Origin: Flaviaestuariibacter sp. | GTDB taxonomy: Bacteria > Bacteroidota > Bacteroidia > Chitinophagales > Chitinophagaceae | Reading direction: 5' to 3' | NCBI GenBank assembly: GCA_025963645.1 | Contig: JAOQAI010000017.1 | Location: 62,001 to 126,000 of the forward strand | DNA: 64,000 bases | Shown here: one piece after another, positions 51,559 to 60,403 of the stretch | Position numbering within the stretch: the first letter of the stretch is position 1 | Layout: the number at the start of each line of letters is the position of its first letter | Program-made: the position numbers and the translations under genes | The notes under the pieces: generated by a model | The model's database searches: none | Told to the model about the DNA's origin: nothing | Seen by the model: only the letters and a program-made list of their open reading frames with translations

Positions 51559-53088
51559 TCAACCTTTTTCTTCTTCGCTCTCCCATTTCTCCGGACGCAT
51601 TTGCGGGAACAGCAATACATCCTGGATAGAAGCCTGGTCGGTGAGCAACATACAAAGACGGTCGATACCGATACCGATACCAGCGGTTGGCGGCATTCCG
51701 TATTCGAGTGCCCGCAGGAAATCATAATCAATGAACATGGCTTCATCATCACCACGCTCCATTAATTTCACCTGCTCTTCAAAGCGTTCCCGCTGGTCAA
51801 TGGGATCATTCAACTCGGTATAGGAGTTAGCGATTTCCTTCCCATTGATGATCAATTCAAAACGCTCTACCAGTCCCTGTTTGCTGCGGTGCTTCTTCGT
51901 CAGCGGGCTCATTTCTACCGGGTAGTCAATAATGAAAGTGGGCTGCACATAATGGTGCTCGCAGCGGCCGCCAAATATCTCATCCACCAGTTTACCCTTG
52001 CCAATATTCGGCGCTACATCAATACCTAGTTTGCTGCATACTTCCCGCAAGCCGGCTTCATCCATGGCGCTTATATCAAAGCCTGTATGTTCTAGAATGG
52101 CATCGTAAATAGAGATGCGCTTGAAAGGTGCTTTGAAAGAAATGGTTTTATCACCCACGGTTAATTCTTCACTGCCTGTTACATCGATTGCTGCTTTTTC
52201 CAACAAACGTTCCGTGACATTCATCATCCACAAGTAATCTTTATACGCAGTATAAAATTCAAGGATCGTAAACTCGGGGTTATGCGTCCGGTCCATGCCC
52301 TCGTTGCGGAAGTCGCGGCTGAATTCATATACCCAGTCAAAGCCGCCAACAATGAGCCGCTTCAGGTATAATTCATTGGCGATGCGCAGGTAGAAAGGCA
52401 CATCCAGTGCGTTATGGTGCGTAATAAACGGACGTGCCGTGGCACCGCCCGGAATGCTTTGCAGCACCGGTGTATCCACTTCCAGTGCCCCGTGGCTATT
52501 CAGGAATTCGCGAATAGAATTTATAAGCTTGGTTCGTTTTACAAAGGTTTCTTTCACCGATGGATTGATCACCAGGTCCGCATAGCGCTGACGGTATTTG
52601 AACTCGGGATCGGTCACCGCGTCGAAGGTTTGTCCTTCGGCCTCTTTCACTACCGGCAGCGGACGCAGTGCTTTTCCCAGGAAGGTCAGTTCTTTCACAT
52701 GCACGGATATTTCACCCATTTTGGTGCGAAATACAAAGCCTTTGATACCAATGAAATCACCAATATCCAATAGCTTTTTCCAGACGATATCGTATTGCGT
52801 CGTGTCCTCGCCTCTTGCCAGGTCGTCCTTGCGTACATAGATCTGGATACGTCCTTGCGAATCCTGCAGCACCGCGAATGAGGCCTTGCCCATATCCCGC
52901 ATGCTCATGATGCGGCCGGCCAGGCACACTTCTTTAAAGTCCTCAATAGTTTCGTCGGTAAAAGTATTTTTTATCGCATTGGAATAGTTATTGACCGGGT
53001 AAAGCGGTGCCGGGTACGGGTCAATTCCCATCCGCTGCAGTTCCGCCATTTTCTCTCTCCTGATGATCTCTTGCTCCGATAGCTGCAT
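51559..53088 (-). CDS. lysS: Lysyl-tRNA synthetase, class II
   Basis: Charges tRNA-Lys. The 509 residues have an N-terminal OB-fold (about 55-150, AGRIMSMRDMGKASFAVLQD), then class II motifs: motif 2 in FRNEGMDRTHNPEFTILEFY, and motif 3 in MPPTAGIGIGIDRLCMLL. Length and ending (DVLLFPQMRPE) are standard. Confidence 0.97.
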   Translation of the reverse strand: MQLSEQEIIRREKMAELQRMGIDPYPAPLYPVNNYSNAIKNTFTDETIEDFKEVCLAGRIMSMRDMGKASFAVLQDSQGRIQIYVRKDDLARGEDTTQYDIVWKKLLDIGDFIGIKGFVFRTKMGEISVHVKELTFLGKALRPLPVVKEAEGQTFDAVTDPEFKYRQRYADLVINPSVKETFVKRTKLINSIREFLNSHGALEVDTPVLQSIPGGATARPFITHHNALDVPFYLRIANELYLKRLIVGGFDWVYEFSRDFRNEGMDRTHNPEFTILEFYTAYKDYLWMMNVTERLLEKAAIDVTGSEELTVGDKTISFKAPFKRISIYDAILEHTGFDISAMDEAGLREVCSKLGIDVAPNIGKGKLVDEIFGGRCEHHYVQPTFIIDYPVEMSPLTKKHRSKQGLVERFELIINGKEIANSYTELNDPIDQRERFEEQVKLMERGDDEAMFIDYDFLRALEYGMPPTAGIGIGIDRLCMLLTDQASIQDVLLFPQMRPEKWESEEEKG

Positions 53089-53186
53089 AATCTGTTGCTT
53101 GAAGGCGCAAAACTAAGTCTTGACGCCGAATTATCTCCCGCTGCCTTTCTGGCCCTCTTTTTGAAAAGAGTACCAAAAATTGAGAC

Positions 53187-53906
53187 ATGCTAAAATATTT
53201 CCTGACCGCCGCCATCACCCTTGCCAGTTTCTCTTCCTGCGACACATTATCTAAGCTGCCCGGTGGTTTGGGAAGCATTGCCGGTATCACCGAAAGCGAA
53301 GCTGCGGAAGGCTTGCGGCAGGCACTAGACCAGGGCGTCGGGCGAGGTATAGGTTTTTTGAATGTGAAGGATGGTTTCTTTGGTAACCAGGCTTATAAAT
53401 TATTCCTGCCGGAAGAAGCGCTGAAGATTGAGCGTACGCTTCGCGATTTGGGCATGGGTGGCGTAGTGGATCGTGCCATCCTCCAAATAAACCGGGGCGC
53501 TGAAGATGCAGTAGGATATGCACGTCCCATTTTTGTCAATGCCTTACGGCAGATGACCATCTCAGATGCTATTGGCATCGTTCGTGGTGGCAGCAGTTCG
53601 GCTACCGATTATTTCCGCCAGAAAACAACGCAGCAATTAACGAATGCTTTCTCACCGATCATTAAAGAATCACTGGATAAATTCAGCGCCACCAAGTATT
53701 ATGGCGATATGGTGAATACATACAACGCGTTTCCTACCACGCGTCAGAAGCTGAACCCTGATCTTACTTCTTATGTTGTAGGAAGAGCAGTAAATGCACT
53801 CTTTGATCAGATCGCAAAAGAAGAAGCGAATATCCGTACGAATGCAGCGGCTCGTACTACGGATGTTTTGAAGAAGGTGTTTGGGTATGCGGCGAGAGGG
53901 TATTAA
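53187..53906 (+). CDS. DUF4197 lipoprotein
   Basis: A 239-residue lipoprotein (lipobox FSSC, Cys about 18). The mature protein matches DUF4197: GLRQALDQGVGRGI, LPEEALKIERTLRDLGMG, RGAEDAVGYARPIFVNALRQMTISDAIGIVRGG and YVVGRAVNALFDQIAKEE. Found in many Gram-negative bacteria; function unknown. It converges with the Uma2 gene. Confidence 0.88.
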   Translation: MLKYFLTAAITLASFSSCDTLSKLPGGLGSIAGITESEAAEGLRQALDQGVGRGIGFLNVKDGFFGNQAYKLFLPEEALKIERTLRDLGMGGVVDRAILQINRGAEDAVGYARPIFVNALRQMTISDAIGIVRGGSSSATDYFRQKTTQQLTNAFSPIIKESLDKFSATKYYGDMVNTYNAFPTTRQKLNPDLTSYVVGRAVNALFDQIAKEEANIRTNAAARTTDVLKKVFGYAARGY

Positions 53907-53923
53907 TACCTGGTTATAGCTTT

Positions 53924-54466
53924 CTATTCCCAGATGTCATTGAAGGTGATAGCAAATCCACAGATAGATAAAGTAAAATCGAATGGATGCAATTGATCTA
54001 CGTTCATTCTTTCGTACTTCCCCTCCCTGTTAATCTTATACACTTCAACAATTCTTTTTTCAACATCGATGATCAGGTAATAAGGAATTTTTTCAGCTTC
54101 GTAAAAAGTGAATTTGGTGTTGCGATCTTTAATTAGTGTTGCCGGGGATAAAATTTCAACCACTACTTCCGGAGGAAAATCAAGAAAGCTTTTTTCAATG
54201 GGCTTGCATAAAATCAAAAGGTCAGGATTAAAAACGGTTTCCTCCGTTATCTTATAATCAATAGGTTGATATACCTGACAGCCACATCCTGCCTTCTTTA
54301 TAGCTGATCTAAACTCACTGTGTAAGTTACCGGCAACCCTCTGATGTTCCGGACGCGGTGCGGGACTCATCGCAAATGGAATCCCTTCAATCAATTCCCA
54401 CTGTCCTTCCCAGTTGCAATAATCATCATAGGTATAACACGGCAATAATTTATAAGCGGAACTCAT
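53924..54466 (-). CDS. Uma2-family endonuclease-like protein (DUF820)
   Basis: A 180-residue protein of the Uma2 family with a PD-(D/E)XK-like core: NPDLLILC, then PPEVVVEILSPATLIKDRNTKFTFYE and IPYYLIID. These proteins are multicopy in cyanobacteria and Bacteroidota, and their substrates are unknown. It starts 9 bp after the flavin reductase stop on the same strand. Confidence 0.88.
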   Translation of the reverse strand: MSSAYKLLPCYTYDDYCNWEGQWELIEGIPFAMSPAPRPEHQRVAGNLHSEFRSAIKKAGCGCQVYQPIDYKITEETVFNPDLLILCKPIEKSFLDFPPEVVVEILSPATLIKDRNTKFTFYEAEKIPYYLIIDVEKRIVEVYKINREGKYERMNVDQLHPFDFTLSICGFAITFNDIWE

Positions 54467-54475
54467 ACCCTAAAA

Positions 54476-55366
54476 TTACAAATTCGTTTCCAAACTAAGC
54501 AGGACCTGCCACGCAGCAGCCACTTTCCCTTCTCCCAATAATTTAGCGGCATAGCGGTGTAATTCGCCTTCCATATCGGCCGGGTTCAGCGAATAGTATT
54601 GTACAATATTTTTTAGGTGGTCATCTTCAAAACTTGCATCAATAACCGGCTTGTCATGCACATTGGCCAATTGTCCTAAATGATTACCTGTCAATATCTT
54701 GCTAAAACGAATGCTTTCGGGTAAGGCATCAATGCCAATGCCTAATTGCGTGTTTGGCTTTTCCACTTTGAATAACGCTTCCGGCGCTGTGCGGCAATAC
54801 CAGTCACCACCAAGACGTGCCACCAGGTCAAGCTTTGTTTGATCGAGCTTGCCAGCTTCATCCAACAGGTCATCCGCAATATGAATGCGCAGCACTTCGC
54901 AGATCACCAATTGCCCGGCACCGGGTGTTTCGCCAAGCGATTTTATTTCAACCACCTTACACTCCATCTTTGCCTTGCTTTCCGCCACCATCGGCGGACG
55001 CACCAGCGTAGCAGCTTCTTTAGTAAAACCCGCTTTCAGGAATTCATCCGCGCCTTTTGGATACTCGCAACTGGCTAATGAAGTTTGCTGCACCATTGCA
55101 TAATCTACAATATTGATCACCACCTCCGGCACTGCGATCACATTTTGCAGCGTATGCTTGGTTGTATTATCCCGCACCCGCCTTGCCGGGGAAAAAATAA
55201 CAATGGGTGGGTTGGAGGAGAACAGGTTAAAAAAGCTAAAGGGGCTCAGGTTGACGTTTCCGGCGGCATCAATAGTAGATGCAAAGCAAATAGGACGGGG
55301 CGCTACCAGGTGTTGTAAATAATATTGCTTGTCGGCAGGCTTAAGCTCGGCTAAATCAAAAATCAT
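54476..55366 (-). CDS. Flavin reductase-like FMN-binding protein
   Basis: A 296-residue flavoprotein from ATG 55366. The N-terminal flavin-reductase domain (about 15-200) has the split-barrel FMN signature: LVAPRPICFASTIDAAGNVNLSPFSFFNLFSSNPPIVIFSP and later KMECKVVEIKSLG. The C-terminal 90 residues are helical and unknown. The reaction is probably NAD(P)H-dependent flavin reduction or an FMN-based reductase. Uma2 follows. Confidence 0.85.
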   Translation of the reverse strand: MIFDLAELKPADKQYYLQHLVAPRPICFASTIDAAGNVNLSPFSFFNLFSSNPPIVIFSPARRVRDNTTKHTLQNVIAVPEVVINIVDYAMVQQTSLASCEYPKGADEFLKAGFTKEAATLVRPPMVAESKAKMECKVVEIKSLGETPGAGQLVICEVLRIHIADDLLDEAGKLDQTKLDLVARLGGDWYCRTAPEALFKVEKPNTQLGIGIDALPESIRFSKILTGNHLGQLANVHDKPVIDASFEDDHLKNIVQYYSLNPADMEGELHRYAAKLLGEGKVAAAWQVLLSLETNL

Positions 55367-55528
55367 AGATGGCAAAGTTGGGTAAAAGCTTTCGTAAACA
55401 AAAGACTGCCTTTCAACCACTCATTTTACCACTTGTCTCAAAAAAGAAATGGCGCTGTAACATCTGCCTCGTAGTTTCGTTCTACGAAGGAATTCGTTAA
55501 ATCAAAAAAAACCATAAAACCATTTTGT

Positions 55529-56239
55529 ATGAGACAGATCGTAGCCGCTTCCGCCATTACATTATTATTCAATACCGTTGCCTTTGCACAGAAACAGGAA
55601 ACACTGGAAGGCAATGGAAACATTGTTACCCGTAATATGCCGGTGAGTTCCTTTGATGCCCTGAAGGCAAGCGGCGTATATGAATTGAAATTATCGCAAG
55701 GAACAACTGAGAGTGTAAAAATTGAAGCCGATGAAAACCTGCAGGAATATTTCACTGTAAAGAACGAAGGCTCCAGGCTGGTGATCGACATGAAGAAATT
55801 AAAGAACGTAAACCTGAAAGGCAACAAGACAAGGCTGAAAGTTTATGTGACTTTCAAAAGCCTGAAGTCGCTTGACCTGAGCACGGTTGGCAATGTACGT
55901 TCTGATGAAAGCCTGTCGTTTGATGATATCAAAGTTTCCAATCAGAGCGTAGGCAATGTGGACCTGAAGTTTACGGCCAACAAGGTTTCCCTTGACAACC
56001 AAAGTGTAGGTAACGTGACACTTGCGGGAAAGGCCACTACTGCCGTTTTCAGAAACGAGGGTGTCGGAAATTTAAAAGCGGGCGACTTTGCCGTGCAAAC
56101 CCTTGACATTCGCAACACTGGGGTGGGCAATGCAGAAGTGAATGCTGAAAAAGAATTAAAAGTAGAAGATAGCTTTCTTGGCAAAGTGAAGAACAAAGGC
56201 GCCGCGCCAATGAAGAAGAAAAACAGGGAAGTCATCTGA
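55529..56239 (+). CDS. Exported GIN-domain protein (DUF2807)
   Basis: A 236-residue exported protein with signal peptide MRQIVAASAITLLFNTVAFAQ. The mature part is a GIN/DUF2807 beta-helix-like domain (FDALKASGVYELKLSQG, then a ladder of VGN-type repeats: SVGNVDLKF, SVGNVTLAG, GVGNLKAGD, GVGNAEVNA). It is common in Bacteroidota and likely cell-surface or periplasmic; function unknown. It ends KKKNREVI with TGA next to a dispersed repeat. Confidence 0.85.
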   Translation: MRQIVAASAITLLFNTVAFAQKQETLEGNGNIVTRNMPVSSFDALKASGVYELKLSQGTTESVKIEADENLQEYFTVKNEGSRLVIDMKKLKNVNLKGNKTRLKVYVTFKSLKSLDLSTVGNVRSDESLSFDDIKVSNQSVGNVDLKFTANKVSLDNQSVGNVTLAGKATTAVFRNEGVGNLKAGDFAVQTLDIRNTGVGNAEVNAEKELKVEDSFLGKVKNKGAAPMKKKNREVI

Positions 56240-56465
56240 ACCACGGATTAAAGGATTTAGATATTAACAGGACAGCAGAAAGCCTTCGAAGTATTCGGAG
56301 GCTTTCTGCTGCAAGCGTCATTGCGAACGCCTCGCGAAGCAAACTCGTTGACGCGGAGACGGACTTAAAAAATTCAATGCGGGAAGGCTGTCTTTATCGC
56401 TCGAGATGGCTTCGTTCCTCGCATGACGTAAACCCTTTAATCCTATTCATCCAAATCCGCGGTTA
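56240..56465. repeat. Composite intergenic repeat with the GxxExxY-cassette termini
   Basis: The left end (ACCACGGATTAAAGGATT, from 56240) and the right end (AAATCCGCGGTTA, 56453-56465) match the two ends of the 35947-36423 cassette. Inside are a 13-bp hairpin, a unit starting GTCATTGCGAACGCCTCGCG and a copy of the ATGGCTTCGTTCCTCGC repeat (56406-56428), also seen at 17646-17673. The right terminal TTA is the FAH gene's stop codon. No gene is inside. Confidence 0.7.
56273..56311 (+). terminator. Terminator-like hairpin after the DUF2807 gene
   Basis: CAGCAGAAAGCCT (56273-56285) pairs with 56299-56311 over 13 bases around a 13-base loop. There is no T run after the stem, so it is a weak terminator by the standard rule. 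Confidence 0.5.
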
Positions 56466-57467
56466 TTTTTTTCGCTTTAGAATACTCCAATCCGTTTCCT
56501 CCATCACAATCGTATTGCTCAACAACCCCAGTCCTTCCACTTCCATCTCCACCACATCACCATCCTGCAGCCATTGTTCTGGATAATCAGGGTTGTTCAG
56601 TTTTCCAGTGCCGTTCAATTCTAAAAAACAACCGGTGCCTACCGTACCGCTGCCGATCACATCGCCGGGATGCAGGTCCACACCATACGAGGCACGCTCT
56701 ACTAATTCGGCGAAGGTCCAATCCATATCGCCGAGGCTGCCGCGGCTTACTTCTACCCCATTCACCCGGCACACCATGGGCAAGTTCCAATTCTTGCCGA
56801 TGTGTCCTTCTTTCGCGGGGATCTCGTATTCCTCCAATTCATCCAGCGTCACGAGCCACGGACCAATGGTGGTCGCGAAATCTTTTCCTTTTGCCGGTCC
56901 CAGGTTCAGCAGCATTTCTTCCATCTGCAGGCGGCGGGCACTCAGGTCGTTCATGATCATGAGTCCGCCAATGTATTCGTCTGCTTCTTCTGCCTTTATG
57001 TTACGACCGCCTTTGCAGACCACGATGGCGACCTCCAGTTCAAAATCCAGCTTCTCAAAATGATCGGGCATGCAACGTACTTCACCGGGGCCGCTGATGC
57101 TGTTATGGTTGGTGAAATAGAAAATAGGGTACTGGTCAAACTCGGGTATCATATCTACTTTACGGTTGCGCCTGGCTGCGGCCACATGTTGCCGAAACGC
57201 ATAGCCATCGCGGCAGGAGGTGGGCGCTGGCACTGGCGCCAAAAGCTGCACTAAATCAGTGGAAATACCTCTATTGGCAGCAATGCGGCCTTCTTCAATC
57301 ATCTCTACCCCTTTTTGCGCTACCGGAAATACTTCTTCCCAGTATCCTAAAAACATACTCATCGTATTGGGCATGTCGGGATGCAAGGTTTCCATATCAT
57401 AAATATGATCGTTCACTAAAACACCTAGGTGATCTTGTCCGTCTTTGATATAAGAAACGAGTTTCAT
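56463..57467 (-). CDS. Fumarylacetoacetate hydrolase family protein
   Basis: A 334-residue cytoplasmic metal-dependent hydrolase. FAH signatures: FYFTNHNSISGPGEVRCMPDHFEKLDFELEVAIVVCKGG (metal ligands in the ELE region), YIGGLMIMNDLSAR, KGKDFATTIGPWLVT, and PGDVIGSGTVGTGCFLELNG. The family cleaves C-C bonds of 2-oxo acids or acylpyruvates in aromatic breakdown. No neighbouring catabolic genes name the substrate. Its stop codon lies in the terminal repeat. Confidence 0.9.
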   Translation of the reverse strand: MKLVSYIKDGQDHLGVLVNDHIYDMETLHPDMPNTMSMFLGYWEEVFPVAQKGVEMIEEGRIAANRGISTDLVQLLAPVPAPTSCRDGYAFRQHVAAARRNRKVDMIPEFDQYPIFYFTNHNSISGPGEVRCMPDHFEKLDFELEVAIVVCKGGRNIKAEEADEYIGGLMIMNDLSARRLQMEEMLLNLGPAKGKDFATTIGPWLVTLDELEEYEIPAKEGHIGKNWNLPMVCRVNGVEVSRGSLGDMDWTFAELVERASYGVDLHPGDVIGSGTVGTGCFLELNGTGKLNNPDYPEQWLQDGDVVEMEVEGLGLLSNTIVMEETDWSILKRKK

Positions 57468-57600
57468 TTCGCTGATTTTAAGGTTTGTACTGAAGGCGGC
57501 TAAGGTAACCGAATATTTTGCATTTCGTTTTGGTGAAAAAGGGGCAAGTTTGTGTTTGAACCATTAAGCAGCCAAGAATGTTAAGTGGCACAAAGCGTTT

Positions 57601-58281
57601 ATGAAGTTTCCAAAACTATCCCGCACCGAAATCATTGTACTGGTAATCGTTGCCATTTCAATCCTTATAGGATTTGCACTGGTATTCACAGATATAAAGT
57701 TGTTTGAAAGCTACATCGCGGAAGATGGCATTGTGGAATGGCTGACAGTGCTGGGTTTGCTATTAGGGTCTGCCACTTGTTTTCGCCGTGTTGTCAATTT
57801 ACGTCGTACGAGATCCCTGTTTTTTTTATTCGCCCTTTTTTTGATGGGTGCTATTTTATTCTTTGGCGCCGGGGAAGAAATTTCCTGGGGGCAACGGCTA
57901 TTGGGCATTCAAAGCCCGGACTACTTTAAAGAAAACAATGCGCAGGGCGAGACCAATATTCATAACCTGATCATAGGTGGCCAAAAGTTAAACCGCATCA
58001 TTTTCACCATTGTATTGGCTATTGCTTTGTGCGTTTATATTGTAGTGATTCCCTTTCTATACAGACGTAAACAGTGGATGCGCCGAACGGTTGATTATTT
58101 TGGCATTCCACTTCCGCAACCTTACCAGATCATTGCTTTCCTTGCCATGTTTGCCTTGGTGCAATTGATTCCGCACATGGGAAAGCGGGACGAGATATCG
58201 GAAGAAGGCACAGCCTTGCTGTTGTTTTTGATCATTGCGTTCCCACTGAACAAGCAAACTTTTATTTCGAAGAATGCTTAA
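57601..58281 (+). CDS. Membrane protein with GEEISWGQR motif
   Basis: A 226-residue inner-membrane protein with about six hydrophobic segments (13-31, 47-60, 73-90, 133-153, 177-195, 203-217). Conserved polar motifs lie at segment ends: EDGIVEWLT, GAGEEISWGQRLLG and NAQGETNIHNL. The motif set is shared by a widespread family of uncharacterised membrane proteins. Conserved Glu, Gln and His suggest an enzyme or carrier; nothing more can be said. It stands alone. Confidence 0.7.
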   Translation: MKFPKLSRTEIIVLVIVAISILIGFALVFTDIKLFESYIAEDGIVEWLTVLGLLLGSATCFRRVVNLRRTRSLFFLFALFLMGAILFFGAGEEISWGQRLLGIQSPDYFKENNAQGETNIHNLIIGGQKLNRIIFTIVLAIALCVYIVVIPFLYRRKQWMRRTVDYFGIPLPQPYQIIAFLAMFALVQLIPHMGKRDEISEEGTALLLFLIIAFPLNKQTFISKNA

Positions 58282-58388
58282 GAAAGTATAGAGAGAACTC
58301 TTCAAGATCAGCCATACAAATTTTCTATTACGTAAAAATCCTGCTTGGAGAACAGCGATTCAGTACTAACTTTAGACACACTCAAATC

Positions 58389-60350
58389 ATGTTCGTGTCT
58401 GTCGCGTACCTATATCGTAAAACATTGTACCGGTTAGTTGCATGTATTATGCTTACTGTTATCGGTACTGTTATGATCATAAGTCCATGTACCGCCCAAT
58501 GCCCCCCGAATATTGATTTTGAAAACGGCACTTTCGATGGGTGGACCTGTTACGTAGGATCGGTGGCGGCAGTGGGTGGGCAGAATGTTTTTTCGCTAAG
58601 CTCCTCCGGTGGACCTGTTTTAGGCAGGCATACCCTATTTACGTCAGGCACCGGCGAAACAGATCCTTACGGAGGCTTCCCGGTAAGCTGTCCGAATGGA
58701 AGCGGACGCTCGGTGCGTTTAGGAAACGATGATGGCGGTGGGCAGGCGGAAGGTATTTCCTATGAGTTTACCATTCCTGCTGGCCGAAACGAATATTCAC
58801 TAATTTATCATTACGCCGTGGTCTTTCAGGACCCCCGCCACCAGATATACGAGCAGCCCCGAATGCAAACAGAGATCACCAATGTAACAGATGGCGTTAC
58901 CATCGAATGCTCTTCGTTTAGCTTTACGCCCTACGGCACTCCGCTACCAGGTTTTTTTGAATCATCGGTGGTAAGAGATTCTACGGCAGTATGGTGCAAA
59001 AACTGGTCAGCGGTTTCTATTAACCTGGATAACCTTGCCGGCAAAACCATCCGCCTCTTTTTCAGGACCGGCGATTGTACCTTCCGGCGTCATTTTGGGT
59101 ATGCTTATATTGATGTGAACTCTGAATGCAGCAGTGTATTTACCGGGGCTACTTATTGCAATGATGACACGCTGGTAAATCTTACGGCGCCTTTTGGCTA
59201 CCAAAGCTATCGCTGGTTCAATAATAATTTTACCCAGCAATTGGGTACGGAGCAAACACTAACCATTAATCCGGCGCCACCTTCCGGCACCGTTGTGGCC
59301 GTAGAAGTGGTTCCTTATAATGGATATGGATGCCTTGATACCTTGTATGCAAGGCTTATAGATACTTTGAAGATCACGGCTAATGCAGGCCCTGATGTAC
59401 TTTATTGTACAGCGCCGGTATCGCTTGGCGCTAATCCCAAACCTGGGGAGGTCTACGCCTGGTCGCCACCGGCGCATCTATCCGATCCTTTCATATCAAA
59501 CCCACAAGCCAGTCCTGATTCTACTATAGAATATGTGCTGGCCGTTCGTCATGATGGAGGCGGGTGTTTGGATACGGATACGGTATTAGTACGCTCCTTT
59601 CCCATTGATACTGATATTGGCATAACCGGAAAGCCGGCTTTTTGCCAGGGTACTGGAGACAGCGCTGTGCTGACCGTAGCACCTACTGACAGCATCCAAT
59701 GGTTCCGAAACGGCGTACCCATTCCGGGGGCACATGCTACCAGTTATAAGGTGAACGCCTCGGGCTCCTACCATGCCTTGCTTTTTAACCAGGTTGGTTG
59801 TAGTCTTGAAACAGGCAAAAAAGAAATTTTTATTGACAAAGCAAAACCCGGTATCCGTTATCCGGTTCACTATGCAGCTATTGATGTGCCCGCTACCTTA
59901 AATGCCCGCCCCATAGGCGATACGATTTTATGGAGGCCTCCCCTAAATCTAAATAATGCCGAGGTATTTCGGCCGGTTTTTCTGGGTAATGCGGATCGGG
60001 AATACACTTTAAAAATAACAACCGCTGTAGGTTGCGTTACCATTGATACGCAGCTGGTGAAAACCATGAAGCAGGCCGATATTTATGTGCCCACCGCTTT
60101 CACGCCAAATGGTGATGGACGTAACGACCAGCTAAAACCAATATTGGCCGGTATTAAGGAACTTCGGTTCTTCCGCATTTATAACCGCTGGGGTCAATTG
60201 CTATTTCAAACGGCATTACCTAACAAGGGTTGGGATGGTAGGCTGCAAGGCTATGACCAGGCAACACAGGTGGTGGTTTGGGTGGCAGAAGCCATTGGTG
60301 ATGATGGAAGGACCTATTCCAGAAAGGGCACCACTGTAGTGGTGCGTTAG
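58389..60350 (+). CDS. Secreted protein with T9SS type B sorting domain
   Basis: A large exported protein (653 residues) with an N-terminal hydrophobic export segment (about 20-36, ending CTAQ), a first carbohydrate-binding-like or lectin-like beta domain (DFENGTFDGWTCYVG onwards), several Ig/PKD-like repeats (about 280-560), and a C-terminal type B sorting domain of about 90 residues (VPTAFTPNGDGRNDQL ... FRIYNRWGQLLFQT ... GWDGRLQG). This domain directs secretion by the type IX system and surface attachment, as in gliding-associated proteins. The ligand is unknown. Confidence 0.88.
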   Translation: MFVSVAYLYRKTLYRLVACIMLTVIGTVMIISPCTAQCPPNIDFENGTFDGWTCYVGSVAAVGGQNVFSLSSSGGPVLGRHTLFTSGTGETDPYGGFPVSCPNGSGRSVRLGNDDGGGQAEGISYEFTIPAGRNEYSLIYHYAVVFQDPRHQIYEQPRMQTEITNVTDGVTIECSSFSFTPYGTPLPGFFESSVVRDSTAVWCKNWSAVSINLDNLAGKTIRLFFRTGDCTFRRHFGYAYIDVNSECSSVFTGATYCNDDTLVNLTAPFGYQSYRWFNNNFTQQLGTEQTLTINPAPPSGTVVAVEVVPYNGYGCLDTLYARLIDTLKITANAGPDVLYCTAPVSLGANPKPGEVYAWSPPAHLSDPFISNPQASPDSTIEYVLAVRHDGGGCLDTDTVLVRSFPIDTDIGITGKPAFCQGTGDSAVLTVAPTDSIQWFRNGVPIPGAHATSYKVNASGSYHALLFNQVGCSLETGKKEIFIDKAKPGIRYPVHYAAIDVPATLNARPIGDTILWRPPLNLNNAEVFRPVFLGNADREYTLKITTAVGCVTIDTQLVKTMKQADIYVPTAFTPNGDGRNDQLKPILAGIKELRFFRIYNRWGQLLFQTALPNKGWDGRLQGYDQATQVVVWVAEAIGDDGRTYSRKGTTVVVR

Positions 60351-60403
60351 CTTCGTTTTTATAGCTTTGGCATCTCAGTAACGGAGGATCAACTTATCTA
60401 ATA

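Noticed and set aside
60382-60390. GGAGG as a ribosome site for the serine hydrolase at 60404
   Set aside because: It lies about 17 bases before the ATG, too far, and the phylum rarely depends on such sites.
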